A stretch of DNA of 62,848 nt from Sphingomonadales bacterium (GCA_017309275.1 JAFKLT010000057.1:1-62848); one strand, 5' to 3'; shown: positions 8,831 to 18,778, counted from the stretch's first letter. Numbers and translations: made by a program. The notes: generated by a model from the letters alone, not told the origin.

Positions 8831-11023
8831 ATGGATATGCCATCGCGCAACACTGCCGACGACCGGAGCAGCGGCGCCGCCGATGAAGGCTCGCGCGGTT
8901 TTTTCGGAAAGTTCGGGGGACGGTCGCGCCAGCGCAGCGAGGCGCCGGCGGGAAATCTGCACACGCGCGATGCGCTGCTTTTGCTCCAGAATTACGAGGA
9001 AAGCGGGCGGGGCTGGTTCTGGGCGACCGATGCCGCCGGCCGCATCTCGTATATCACCGATGCCGTTGCGCAATTGATGGGGCGTTCGGGCAGCGAACTG
9101 CTCGGGACCGCCTTCACCGACCTGTTTCTTCCCGTCGACAGTCACGGCGAGCGCCAGCGCACGCTGCCCTTCCTGCTGACCAAGCAATCGAAATTCGACG
9201 AGTTGCCGCTGCGCAGCGCGTTCGAGGGTGACGATCGCTGGTGGGCGGTTTCCGGACGTCCGCATTTCGACGAAGGGGGCGCCCTGGCGGGATGGCGCGG
9301 CAGCGGCAACGACATCACCGCGCAGCGCCGTTCGGCCGAGGACGCTTCGCGCCTGGCACTTTACGACTCGCTGACCGGACTCGCCAACCGCTTCAACATC
9401 TCGAAGAAGCTCGACACGACGCTGGCCGCCTTTTCACAGCAGCAGCGTAGCTGCGCGATCATGCTGCTCGACCTCGACCGCTTCAAGCAGGTCAACGATA
9501 CGCTCGGCCATCCCGCGGGCGACGCGCTGTTGAAGCAGGTCGCCGAACGCCTGCTCAAGATCGTCGGCGACAAGGAAATGGTCAGCCGCCTTGGCGGCGA
9601 CGAATTCCAGATCATCCTTCCCGACCTGGAAGATCGCGGCAAGCTGGGCGACATGGCGGCCGACATCATCGCCAGCCTGTCGCAACCCTATTCGGTCGAG
9701 GGCAGCCGTTGCATCATCGGCGCGTCGGTGGGTGTCGCCATCGCGCCCTTTGACGGTCAGACGAGCGACGACCTGGTTCGCAATGCCGACCTGGCGCTCT
9801 ATGCCGCCAAGGGTAACGGCCGCGGCCGCTTTCGCTTCTATTCGAGCGACCTTCACCAGGCGGCCGAGGATCGGCGTGCGCTGGAAGAGGATCTGCGCGA
9901 CGCACTCGTGCGCGGCGAGATGGAACTGACGTACCAGCCGGTCGTCCATTCGAAATCGAACATGGTCACCGGCGTCGAAGCGCTGATCCGCTGGACGCAT
10001 TCCGAGCGCGGTCTGATTTCTCCTGCCGTCTTCATTCCGATCGCCGAGGAGGCGAACCTCATCTGGCCGCTGGGCGAGTGGGTGCTGCGTAAGGCTTGCG
10101 AGGATGCGGCGCGCTGGCCGGGCGATCTGCGCGTCGCGGTCAATGTCTCGCCGATCCAGTTCGCGAACGAGGATTTGCCCAAGATCGTCGCCAGCGCGCT
10201 TGCCACGACCGGCCTGCCAGCCGACCGGCTCGAACTGGAGATCACCGAGAGCGTCTTCCTTGGCGATTCGGCCGAGACGGCGCGTATGTTCAAGGCGCTC
10301 AAGGGCCTTGGCGTCCGCCTTGCGCTCGACGATTTCGGTACCGGCTATTCCTCGCTCGGCTATCTGCAATCGGCGCCGTTCGACAAGATCAAGATCGACC
10401 AGAGCTTCGTTCGCGGCGCGACCGTGCCCGGTTCGCGCAACGGCGCGATCATCGCGGCGATCGTCGCGCTTGCCGATGCGTTGGAGATGGAAACGACGGC
10501 GGAGGGCATCGAGTCGCTCGATCAGCTTGACCTGATCCGCAAGCTCAACGTCAGTCACGTGCAAGGCTATGTCTACAGCAAGCCTGTCGGGCATGCCGAG
10601 CTGATCGATCATGCCGAGGTGGGATCGTGGACGATCAAGCCATCGGGGCCGGCGAAGCAGCGCAACGATCGATTCCAGATGTTCCGCAAGGTCGGCGCGA
10701 TCCACGGCAATCACCGCTACAACGTCGTGATCCGCAACCTGTCGACGACGGGTGCCTTTATCGAGGGCATATTGGATGTGCCGGTCGGCACCCAGTTCGT
10801 GATCGATTTCGGCGAGGGCCAGCTTACCACGGCGACGGTCCGCCGATCGATGAAGCATCAGCAGGGCGTCGAGTTCGAGCAGACGATGGTGAGCGACGGC
10901 AATGGCGGGCTGTGCACGCGCCACCGCGTGTCGCCCTATCTGATCGCCGCCGCGACCCAGCAGTCGACGTCGCACCTTGCGCTGCCCGCCTTCACGACGA
11001 CGAGCGACTGGAAGGCCGCCTGA
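8831..11023 (+). CDS. PAS-GGDEF-EAL-PilZ cyclic-di-GMP signalling protein
   Basis: About 730 residues from ATG 8831 (a TTG precedes it). A PAS domain (about residues 50-165) is followed by a GGDEF domain with the intact motif RLGGDEF (GGDEF at 255-259) and no RxxD inhibitory site in the usual position. Next is an EAL domain (EAL at 383-385; DDFGTGYSSLGYL further on). The C-terminal segment of about 100 residues carries NLSTTG, which fits the PilZ (D/N)xSxxG motif. No transmembrane helix is seen, so it is probably cytosolic. It may both make and degrade cyclic-di-GMP and sense the product itself through PilZ. It sits between queA and tgt. Confidence 0.92.
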   Translation: MDMPSRNTADDRSSGAADEGSRGFFGKFGGRSRQRSEAPAGNLHTRDALLLLQNYEESGRGWFWATDAAGRISYITDAVAQLMGRSGSELLGTAFTDLFLPVDSHGERQRTLPFLLTKQSKFDELPLRSAFEGDDRWWAVSGRPHFDEGGALAGWRGSGNDITAQRRSAEDASRLALYDSLTGLANRFNISKKLDTTLAAFSQQQRSCAIMLLDLDRFKQVNDTLGHPAGDALLKQVAERLLKIVGDKEMVSRLGGDEFQIILPDLEDRGKLGDMAADIIASLSQPYSVEGSRCIIGASVGVAIAPFDGQTSDDLVRNADLALYAAKGNGRGRFRFYSSDLHQAAEDRRALEEDLRDALVRGEMELTYQPVVHSKSNMVTGVEALIRWTHSERGLISPAVFIPIAEEANLIWPLGEWVLRKACEDAARWPGDLRVAVNVSPIQFANEDLPKIVASALATTGLPADRLELEITESVFLGDSAETARMFKALKGLGVRLALDDFGTGYSSLGYLQSAPFDKIKIDQSFVRGATVPGSRNGAIIAAIVALADALEMETTAEGIESLDQLDLIRKLNVSHVQGYVYSKPVGHAELIDHAEVGSWTIKPSGPAKQRNDRFQMFRKVGAIHGNHRYNVVIRNLSTTGAFIEGILDVPVGTQFVIDFGEGQLTTATVRRSMKHQQGVEFEQTMVSDGNGGLCTRHRVSPYLIAAATQQSTSHLALPAFTTTSDWKAA

Positions 11024-11027
11024 CGCG

Positions 11028-11053
11028 GGAACCAGCGTGCCGGTCCGTCGGTT
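11028..11053 (+). promoter_or_regulatory. Possible EcfG-type promoter of the hemerythrin gene
   Basis: GGAAC at 11028-11032 is followed 17 bases later by GGTT, close to the EcfG (general stress sigma factor) consensus GGAAC-N16/17-CGTT. The predicted transcript start would be about 25 bases before the ATG at 11085. One mismatch in the -10 element keeps this tentative. The nepR/phyR locus lies 1.7 kb downstream. Confidence 0.35.
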
Positions 11054-11084
11054 CTGTCTTCGCCCCCTATGGACGGAGACCGAC

Positions 11085-11573
11085 ATGGCAGAGACAAAAA
11101 TCTTCGCTCGACTGAAGGCCGATCATGATCGCCATCGCGACCTGCTGGATCGGATCGACCAGACGCATGGCGACAGCGACGATCGCCGCTATCTGTTCGA
11201 GGCGTTTCGGGTCGAGGTAACCGCGCATGCCGCGTCGGAGGAAATGTCGCTTTATGCGACGATGCTCGCCAATCCGGACTTGCGCGACGAAGCGCAGCAT
11301 AGCGTTGCCGAGCATAAGGAGATCGAGGATTTCCTGACCGAATTGTTCGAGATGGATTTCGCCTCGACCGGCTGGCTCACGCGGTTCCGCACGATGAAAG
11401 AGCGCTATCTCCACCATATCGACGAGGAGGAGGAAGAGATGTTCCCGGCGGCCGAGAAGGGCCTGTCGGACGCCAAGAAGCGCGAGCTCGTGAAAATCTT
11501 CGAAAAGGAAAAGCCGAAGGAAAAGGCAAAGGCGGCCGAGGAAGACCCCTCCAGCGAACACGAACGCGCCTAG
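11085..11573 (+). CDS. Hemerythrin domain-containing protein
   Basis: This 162-residue protein has an HHE-type hemerythrin domain: LKADHDRHRDLLDRI (His14, His17), TAHAASEEMSLY, AQHSVAEHKEIEDFL and YLHHIDEEEEEMFP supply the His/Glu ligands for a di-iron site in a four-helix bundle. Its role may be oxygen or nitric oxide binding or iron handling. The tail from about residue 130 is very rich in Lys and Glu. The open frame extends upstream, but the ATG at 11085 fits the domain. A possible stress promoter precedes it. Confidence 0.9.
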   Translation: MAETKIFARLKADHDRHRDLLDRIDQTHGDSDDRRYLFEAFRVEVTAHAASEEMSLYATMLANPDLRDEAQHSVAEHKEIEDFLTELFEMDFASTGWLTRFRTMKERYLHHIDEEEEEMFPAAEKGLSDAKKRELVKIFEKEKPKEKAKAAEEDPSSEHERA

Positions 11574-11610
11574 GCCCGCCGCTCGACTTTTGGCGCGCGC
11601 GCGGCCATAG

Positions 11611-12744
<1,134 letters not shown>

Positions 12745-12915
12745 TCAGCTGAGCTTGTTGAGCAGGTCGAGCATCGACTGCGGAATCGTTTCGTCGACCG
12801 CAGTATCATAGGCACGGCGCAGGGCGACGTTGACGTCCTGCACCTTTCTGGGGAGCTGCTTTTCAGCGTCCTTTCCGGCCGTCTTCTGCGGCGGCGAACC
12901 GGATTTAGACGTCAT
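12745..12915 (-). CDS. nepR: Anti-sigma factor NepR
   Basis: This is a 56-residue protein read from the ATG at 12915. It ends LRRAYDTAVDETIPQSMLD followed by LLNKLS, the conserved NepR helix pair; the N-terminal half is basic and disordered. NepR binds the EcfG sigma factor and is released from it when phosphorylated PhyR binds NepR. It is divergent from phyR, with 199 bp between the starts. Its stop touches the tgt stop, so no ecfG follows it, unlike the common nepR-ecfG operon. Confidence 0.85.
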   Translation of the reverse strand: MTSKSGSPPQKTAGKDAEKQLPRKVQDVNVALRRAYDTAVDETIPQSMLDLLNKLS

Positions 12916-12998
12916 TATCGTGGCATCTCTTGGACATGGGCCCTTGTGCTAACCGTGCATAAACCAAAGCGCAATGCGCCTTTTGTTCCTTCGTGATG

Positions 12999-13024
12999 AA
13001 ACTATTTTGCGCTTGAATCGTTCC
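12999..13024 (-). promoter_or_regulatory. EcfG-type promoter of nepR
   Basis: On the minus strand GGAAC (13024-13020) is followed after 16 bases by AGTTT (13003-12999), matching the EcfG consensus GGAAC-N16/17-CGTT in all but one base. It points at nepR, with a leader of about 75 nt. Autoregulation of nepR by the sigma factor it inhibits is established in alphaproteobacteria. A second GGAAC (12989-12985) has no convincing -10 element. Confidence 0.6.
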
Positions 13025-13082
13025 CAAGGGGTGAAATTATGTCAGGACGCGGCGGGATTCCGGACGCGTTTCGCATTTATCG

Positions 13083-13099
13083 GCGGGTTTTCCACCCGC
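13083..13099 (+). promoter_or_regulatory. Small hairpin next to the phyR ribosome binding site
   Basis: GCGGGT (13083-13088) pairs with ACCCGC (13094-13099) around a five-base loop. It ends two bases before the AGGAGGG ribosome binding site of phyR. Being so close to the Shine-Dalgarno, it may affect phyR translation, but it does not cover it. Confidence 0.35.
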
Positions 13100-13114
13100 T
13101 CAGGAGGGTAATCT

Positions 13115-13909
13115 ATGTCATTGGGTCAGGCGATCGCGCCGCATCTTCCCTATCTGCGCCGCTATGGCCGCGCGATTTCGGGGAGTCAGCACAGCGGCGA
13201 TGCGCTCGTCGCGAAGCTTCTGGAGACGCTGGTCGCCAATCCCGACGCGGTCGATACCGGCGGCGACCTTCGCATCCAGCTTTACCGGATGGTCCATGAC
13301 AATTTCGGACTGGCCAGCGCGCAAGGCGAAGGCGCCGACGAACAGATCGCTCCAGAGATCGCGATCGCCGATGCGCGGCTCCGTCGCATTCCCTCGCTCG
13401 CGCGGCAGGCGCTGCTGTTGACGGCGGTCGAGAGCTTCAGTCATGAAGACGCCGGCCGCATCATCGGTCGCGACGCGGCCGATGTCGACAAGCTGATCCA
13501 CGAGGCGACCGACGAAATCGATCGTCAGACCCGCGCGCGCATTCTGATCATCGAGGACGAGCCGATCATCGCGATGGATATCGAGATGATCGTCCGCGAC
13601 CTTGGCCACGATGTCGTCGCGGTCGCGACCACGCATGGCGAAGCGGTGGCGGAGGCGCGGAAGCATCAGCCGGGCCTGGTCCTTGCCGACATCCAGCTTG
13701 CCGACAACAGCTCGGGGATCGAGGCGGTGCAGGAAATCCTGGGCAGCATGTCGGTGCCGGTCATCTTCATCACCGCCTTTCCCGAGCGGCTGCTCACCGG
13801 CGATCGGCCGGAGCCCGCGTTCCTGCTGACGAAGCCGTACCAGCCGGCGACGCTGCGCGCGGCGATCTCGCAGGTTCTTTTCTTCGACGAGAGCACGGTT
13901 CCAGCCTAA
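13115..13909 (+). CDS. phyR: Response regulator / anti-anti-sigma factor PhyR
   Basis: PhyR has 264 residues. The N-terminal half (1-135) is a sigma-factor mimic, with ARLRRIPSLARQALLLTAVE and the sigma4-like EDAGRIIGRDAADV. The C-terminal half (about 141-255) is a receiver domain with acidic pair E147/D148, phospho-acceptor D192 in VLADIQLAD, and the lysine in LLTKPYQP. When phosphorylated it binds NepR and frees EcfG to switch on the general stress response. A strong AGGAGGG site precedes the ATG at 13115. It is divergent from nepR; no PhyK-type kinase is adjacent. Confidence 0.95.
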   Translation: MSLGQAIAPHLPYLRRYGRAISGSQHSGDALVAKLLETLVANPDAVDTGGDLRIQLYRMVHDNFGLASAQGEGADEQIAPEIAIADARLRRIPSLARQALLLTAVESFSHEDAGRIIGRDAADVDKLIHEATDEIDRQTRARILIIEDEPIIAMDIEMIVRDLGHDVVAVATTHGEAVAEARKHQPGLVLADIQLADNSSGIEAVQEILGSMSVPVIFITAFPERLLTGDRPEPAFLLTKPYQPATLRAAISQVLFFDESTVPA

Positions 13910-13973
13910 CGTCGGCGTCCAATGACGCGGTCGGGGTTGCCACCTCGGCATGGGCGGGTGATAGCGGCGGGTG

Positions 13974-16682
13974 ATGATCGCACCCGACGCTTCCCACCGC
14001 CAGTCCGCGCTTGACCGGCTGACCGCCAACGCGCCCTTCCTTGCCCGGCTCGCCGAACTCAATCCCGACGATGTGACGCGATTCCTCGGCGAGGGGACCG
14101 ACGCGGCGCTTGCATCCGTCGCGCCGCCCCCGGTCGACGATGATATCATGCGGACGCTGCGCCAATGGCGCGGGCGCATGGCGCTGTTGCTTGCGCTTGG
14201 CGATCTGTCGGGCGAGCATGATGTCGCGACGACGACGCGGCTGCTTTCGGCCTTCGCCGACCAGGCGTGCGACGCGGCGCTGACGGCCGCCTTTGCCGAG
14301 CGCGTCGCCGGCGAGGAGCCGCGCGGGCTGTCGGTCATCGCGCTCGGCAAGCTGGGCAGTCATGAGCTCAACTATTCGTCCGACATCGATCCGATCCTGA
14401 TCTTCGATCCCGAAACGCTGCCGCGCCGCCAGCGCGACGATCCCGACGAAGCGGCGGTGCGGATCGCGCGGCGGATGGTCGAGATATTGTCGGCGCGGAC
14501 CGCCGACGGCCATGTGCTGCGCGTCGACCTGCGCCTGCGTCCGCATCCGGAGGTGACGCCGATCGTGCTGCCCGAAAGCGCGGCGATTTCCTATTATGAG
14601 TCCGAGGCCCTGGCATGGGAGCAGGCGGCATTCATCCGCTCGCGCGCATCGGCCGGCGACCGCGCGCTCGGCGAAAGCTTCCTCGGCGCGATCCAGCCGT
14701 TCATCTGGCGCCGCAGCCTCGATTTCCGGCAGCTCAAGGAAATCGGCGCGATGAGCGACCGTATCCGCGACCATTTCTCGCAAGGGCAGGCGTTCGGTCC
14801 GGGCTATGACCTGAAGCGCGGGCGCGGCGGCATTCGCGAGATCGAATTTTTCGCGCAGGTCCATCAGCTCATCTATGGCGGACGCGATCCGTCGCTTCGC
14901 GCTCCCGCAACGGTCGATGCGCTCGCGGCGCTGGCGAAGGCCGGGCGGGTCGACGCCGACATCGCCGAACGGCTGACGGGGCATTATGCGACGCTGCGCC
15001 GAATCGAGCATCGGCTGCAGATGATCGAGGATCAGCAGACGCATTGCCTGCCGACGCAGCCCGCCGCGCTCGACGCGGTCGCCCGGCTGGACGGAGAGGC
15101 TGATGGCGCCGCGCTGCTGGCGGCGCTCGAGCCCGTCACCGCCGACGTCGCCGCCTGTTACGACCGGCTGGTGGTCGAGCGCGCGGCGACCACCGGCCTT
15201 CCCCGCGACGAGGGCGAGCTTGCGGGCGCGTTGATGGCCGCGGGGTTCGAGCCGCCGGAGAGCGCGCTGCGTACCGTGGCCGAATGGCGCGGCGGAAAGC
15301 TGCGCGCGCTGCGCAGCCCGGCGGCACTGGATGCGCTCGAAACCGTGCTGCCCGAACTGATGAAGGCGATCGGCGCCGCACCCGATCCGCAGGCGACCCT
15401 GCTGCGTTTCGACAAGCTCGTCGCGGGTCTGCCGAGCGCGATCAACTTCTTTCACCTGCTCGCCGCGCAGCCCGAGCTGGCGAAGATCGCGACGCGCATC
15501 CTTTCGCTTGCCCCGACGCTCGCCGACGCGCTCGGCGCGCGGGTCGAACTGATCGAGGGGCTGATCGACAAGCGCGCGTTCGAAGCCCCCGCGACCAAGA
15601 CCGAGCTGATGTCCGAATGGGCGCCGGGACTTTCGGGGCTGGATTATGAGCGGCTGCTCGACCGCGTGCGCGATCGCGTCGGCGAACGGCGATTCGCCTA
15701 CGGTGTGCAGCTGATCGCCGGGGCGACCGACCCGATGGTCATCGCCTGCGGCTATTCGGAGCTGGCCGAGGCGGCGTTGCAGGTGCTCGCCGATGCGACG
15801 GTCGCCGAGTTTACTCAGGCGCATGGCCGCATCGCCGACAGCGAGCTCGTCGTGCTGGCGCTCGGTCGGCTTGGCGGCAGGGCGCTGACCCACGCGTCCG
15901 ACCTCGACCTCATCTATCTTTTCACCGGCGATCATCTGGCCGAATCCGACGGACCGCGTCCGCTAGGCGCGACGACCTATTACAATCGCCTCGCGCAGCG
16001 CGTGACGGGGGCGATGTCGGTGCCGACCGCGGCGGGCAAGCTCTATGACGTCGACACGCGCCTTCGTCCCCAGGGCGCACAGGGGCCGCTCGTCGTGTCG
16101 CTCGACAGCTTCGAGCGTTACCAGCGCGAGGAGGCGTGGACGTGGGAGCATATGGCGCTTTTGCGGGCGCGACCCGTCTATGGATCCGACCATGCGAAGG
16201 CCGAGGTTCACCGCATCATCGACGATCTCCTCGGACCGCAGCGCGAACCGGTAAAGCTCGCCCAGGATGCGGCGGAGATGCGCGACAAGATCGCCGCGCA
16301 CAAACCGCCCAAGGGCGCGCTCGACATCAAGGGCGGGCCTGGCGGGCTCGTCGACCTGGAATTCGCGATGCAGGTGACGCAGCTAGCGAGCGGCAGGTGT
16401 CACGATCCCAACATCGGCTCGGCGCTCGCCTGCCTGCGGATCGACGGCCTCGCGCCGGCGGAGATATGCGACGCGCACGGCCTGCTCGCCCGCATGCTGG
16501 TGATGCTGCGCCTCACCGCGCCCGAGGGTGAGCCTGCGACCGCCGCGGCGCGCCAGCTCGTCGCGAGTGCCTGCGGCGAACCCGGCTGGCCGCAACTGCT
16601 TGCCGCGCATGACGCGGCGCGGCAGGAGATCGCCAATTGGTGGGCCACGATTCGCCCGCCGCAGCAGGAGACGCAAGCATGA
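13974..16682 (+). CDS. glnE: Bifunctional [glutamine synthetase] adenylyltransferase/deadenylase
   Basis: The 902-residue GlnE adenylylates and deadenylylates glutamine synthetase in response to PII and glutamine. Two nucleotidyltransferase domains are visible: LSVIALGKLGSHELNYSSDID near residue 125, and VVLALGRLGGRALTHASDLDLIY near residue 630. Each has the GxLG...SDxD metal site. The length is a little shorter than the E. coli protein (946), as usual in alphaproteobacteria. GTG 13971 directly before the ATG is an alternative start. It overlaps bcp by four bases. Confidence 0.95.
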   Translation: MIAPDASHRQSALDRLTANAPFLARLAELNPDDVTRFLGEGTDAALASVAPPPVDDDIMRTLRQWRGRMALLLALGDLSGEHDVATTTRLLSAFADQACDAALTAAFAERVAGEEPRGLSVIALGKLGSHELNYSSDIDPILIFDPETLPRRQRDDPDEAAVRIARRMVEILSARTADGHVLRVDLRLRPHPEVTPIVLPESAAISYYESEALAWEQAAFIRSRASAGDRALGESFLGAIQPFIWRRSLDFRQLKEIGAMSDRIRDHFSQGQAFGPGYDLKRGRGGIREIEFFAQVHQLIYGGRDPSLRAPATVDALAALAKAGRVDADIAERLTGHYATLRRIEHRLQMIEDQQTHCLPTQPAALDAVARLDGEADGAALLAALEPVTADVAACYDRLVVERAATTGLPRDEGELAGALMAAGFEPPESALRTVAEWRGGKLRALRSPAALDALETVLPELMKAIGAAPDPQATLLRFDKLVAGLPSAINFFHLLAAQPELAKIATRILSLAPTLADALGARVELIEGLIDKRAFEAPATKTELMSEWAPGLSGLDYERLLDRVRDRVGERRFAYGVQLIAGATDPMVIACGYSELAEAALQVLADATVAEFTQAHGRIADSELVVLALGRLGGRALTHASDLDLIYLFTGDHLAESDGPRPLGATTYYNRLAQRVTGAMSVPTAAGKLYDVDTRLRPQGAQGPLVVSLDSFERYQREEAWTWEHMALLRARPVYGSDHAKAEVHRIIDDLLGPQREPVKLAQDAAEMRDKIAAHKPPKGALDIKGGPGGLVDLEFAMQVTQLASGRCHDPNIGSALACLRIDGLAPAEICDAHGLLARMLVMLRLTAPEGEPATAAARQLVASACGEPGWPQLLAAHDAARQEIANWWATIRPPQQETQA

Positions 16683-17143
16683 CACTCGCAATCGGCGACG
16701 CCATTCCGGCGGTGACGCTTCTCGATGCCGATGGCGCGGCAATCGATCTTGCAAGTTTGAAGGGCGCGCCGCTGGTCGTCTATTTCTATCCCAAGGCCGA
16801 TACGCCGGGTTGCACGGTCGAGGCACAGGATTTTACCCGTTTGGCCCCCGAATTCGCGCATCTGAAGGCACAGGTTCTTGCCGTGTCGCGCGATGCTCCG
16901 GCAAAGCTCTGCAAGTTTCGCGACAAATATGGTTTGACCGTCTGCCTGGCTTCCGACGAAGCGGGCACGGTGTGCGAGGCGTTCGGCACTTGGGTCGAAA
17001 AGCAGAATTACGGCCGTACCTATATGGGGATCGAGCGTTCGACCTTCCTGTTCGGGGCGGATGGCAAGCTCGCCAAGGAATGGCGCAAGGTGCGGGTGAA
17101 GGGGCATGCAGAGGCCGTGCTGGAGGCCGCAAAGGCGCTTTGA
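16679..17143 (+). CDS. bcp: Peroxiredoxin of the BCP/PrxQ type
   Basis: This 154-residue thioredoxin-fold peroxidase reduces hydroperoxides. The peroxidatic Cys45 lies in DTPGCTVEAQDF. In most BCPs a resolving cysteine follows five residues later, but here that position is Gln50. Extra cysteines are in AKLCKF, LTVCLAS and GTVCEAF and could serve instead. The start overlaps the glnE stop and the stop overlaps the DUF455 start, so the three genes form a tight operon. Confidence 0.93.
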   Translation: MTLAIGDAIPAVTLLDADGAAIDLASLKGAPLVVYFYPKADTPGCTVEAQDFTRLAPEFAHLKAQVLAVSRDAPAKLCKFRDKYGLTVCLASDEAGTVCEAFGTWVEKQNYGRTYMGIERSTFLFGADGKLAKEWRKVRVKGHAEAVLEAAKAL

Positions 17144-17934
17144 TGCAAAGCTTGGGTGAAGCCGCGCGCGCGGTCCTGCTGACGCCGGACCCGCACGACA
17201 AACGCCGGGCGGCGCGCGGCCTCGCGCGGGCATGGCGGCGCGGCGAACTCGAGCACCGCTGCGACGTTGCGATGCCCGACCGGCCGGCGTGGCCCGAGCG
17301 GCCCGAATTGTTGCCGCCGGGCCAGATGCCGCGCCGGCGCAAAGGCGGTTCGGAACGCGGGCGGATCGCGATGCTCCACGCACTGGCGCATATCGAATTC
17401 GTCGCGATCGATCTGGCGGTCGATCTTGTCGGGCGCTTTGGCGGCGAGTTTCCCCGCACCTTCGTCGACGACTGGATCGGGGTGGCCGCGGATGAGGCGA
17501 TGCATTTCGCATTGCTCGATCGACGCTTGCGCCAGCTTGGCAGCTTCTATGGAGAGCTTCCCGCTCACGCCGGCCTGTGGGAGGCGGCGCAAGCGACCAG
17601 CGACGACGCGTTGGCGCGCCTCGCGATCGTTCCGATGGTCCTCGAAGCGCGCGGTCTGGATGTCACGCCGGCGACGGTCGACCGCTTTCGTGCAGGCGGT
17701 GACGAGGCGTCGGCGAAGATTTTATCGCGTATTTACAACGACGAAATCCGACATGTGACCGCCGGCACAGTCTGGTTTAACCAAAAGTGCGATGAAATGG
17801 GATTCAACGTCGTCGAAACGTGGCAAAGCCTCGTGAAATCGCGATTTCGGGGCTCGCTAAAGCCTCCGTTCAACGACTCGGCGCGCCATGAAGCCGGTTT
17901 AACGCAAGACTTCTACGCCGTTATTGCTTCGTAA
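17143..17934 (+). CDS. Ferritin-like DUF455 family protein
   Basis: The 263-residue protein contains the DUF455 helices: RIAMLHALAHIEFVAIDLA, VAADEAMHFALLDRRL, IVPMVLEARGLDVTP and IYNDEIRHVTAGTVWF. The repeated E/ExxH residues are those expected for a diiron four-helix bundle. Members are annotated as ferritin-like, some as tRNA hydroxylase-like, but the function is unproven. It is translationally coupled to bcp (TGATG). Confidence 0.88.
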   Translation: MQSLGEAARAVLLTPDPHDKRRAARGLARAWRRGELEHRCDVAMPDRPAWPERPELLPPGQMPRRRKGGSERGRIAMLHALAHIEFVAIDLAVDLVGRFGGEFPRTFVDDWIGVAADEAMHFALLDRRLRQLGSFYGELPAHAGLWEAAQATSDDALARLAIVPMVLEARGLDVTPATVDRFRAGGDEASAKILSRIYNDEIRHVTAGTVWFNQKCDEMGFNVVETWQSLVKSRFRGSLKPPFNDSARHEAGLTQDFYAVIAS

Positions 17935-18047
17935 GGTTTGCACCAGCAGTAATGCTCGCGGGCAGGGAATAATCCCATCCGACGAAATATCCGGCACCAG
18001 CGGCCCCCAAAAAAGGGCACTGGCGACAAGGACTGCGGGGTCGATAC

Positions 18048-18752
18048 GTGCGATACGCTTCACTGGCGCAAAAGTTTCATTTTGGCCTGATTTTCTGCGC
18101 TGCAGCGCTGACCGGCATCACCGCTCCGGCGGCACATGCCGCGAATGCAGGCAATGATGCGAGCATCGTCGTTCCCGACGAACCCGATGACGACAGCTTC
18201 AATCCCGCGACGCTGGCGCCGGGCGAAGACAGCGAAGCTCGCGCGATCTTCCAGGCTTGGCGCCGTCTCGATACCGGCCTGGCCGCGAACATCGGCGTTG
18301 CCGTGCCGTCGCGCCGCCCGATCGAAAAAATGTCGCTCTCGTCGTCATACGGCATGCGCGTTCACCCGGTCACCGGCAAGCTCGCGCGCCACAACGGCAT
18401 CGACATTCCCGCGCCCTACGGCACCCCGATTTACGCGACCGCCGACGGCATCGTCGGCCGCGCCCAGCGCCTGGGCGGCTACGGCAATTATGTCGAGGTC
18501 GAACATGGCAACGCAATCCAGACGCGCTACGGCCACATGTCGTCCTACATCGTTGCTCCCGGGCAGCAGGTGAAGAAGGGTGACATCCTCGGCTACGTCG
18601 GCTCGACCGGTCGTTCGACCGGCAACCACCTCCATTATGAAGTCCGCATCGAAGGCGCGCCGGTCAATCCGATGCCCTTCTGCCAGTCGGACTCGATGAC
18701 GATCGCTGCGATGACGGGCAACAAGAAGCTCGCGATGGGCGGTCCCGAATAA
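18048..18752 (+). CDS. M23 family metallopeptidase (LytM-type endopeptidase)
   Basis: About 234 residues from a GTG at 18048. A signal peptide (cut near AHA, residue 31) leads to a periplasmic M23 domain with zinc ligands His115 and Asp119 in RHNGIDIP and His196 in GNHLHYEV; His163 in RYGHMSS and His194 complete the active site. It should cleave peptidoglycan cross-bridges. SSYGMRVHPVTG is the usual entry motif. No coiled coil is seen, so it is an active enzyme rather than an EnvC-like activator. A strong terminator follows. Confidence 0.93.
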   Translation: MRYASLAQKFHFGLIFCAAALTGITAPAAHAANAGNDASIVVPDEPDDDSFNPATLAPGEDSEARAIFQAWRRLDTGLAANIGVAVPSRRPIEKMSLSSSYGMRVHPVTGKLARHNGIDIPAPYGTPIYATADGIVGRAQRLGGYGNYVEVEHGNAIQTRYGHMSSYIVAPGQQVKKGDILGYVGSTGRSTGNHLHYEVRIEGAPVNPMPFCQSDSMTIAAMTGNKKLAMGGPE

Positions 18753-18778
18753 CAGAGCTTTCCTGGGTCGGAGAGGAG

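Noticed and set aside
12985-12989. Second GGAAC on the minus strand upstream of nepR as another EcfG promoter
   Set aside because: The GTT that follows is about 20 bases away, outside the 16-17 base spacing of the consensus.
13794-15935. 713-codon antisense frame over phyR/glnE
   Set aside because: Overlaps two certain genes, shows Arg/Gln/Asp-rich low-information sequence and no family motif.
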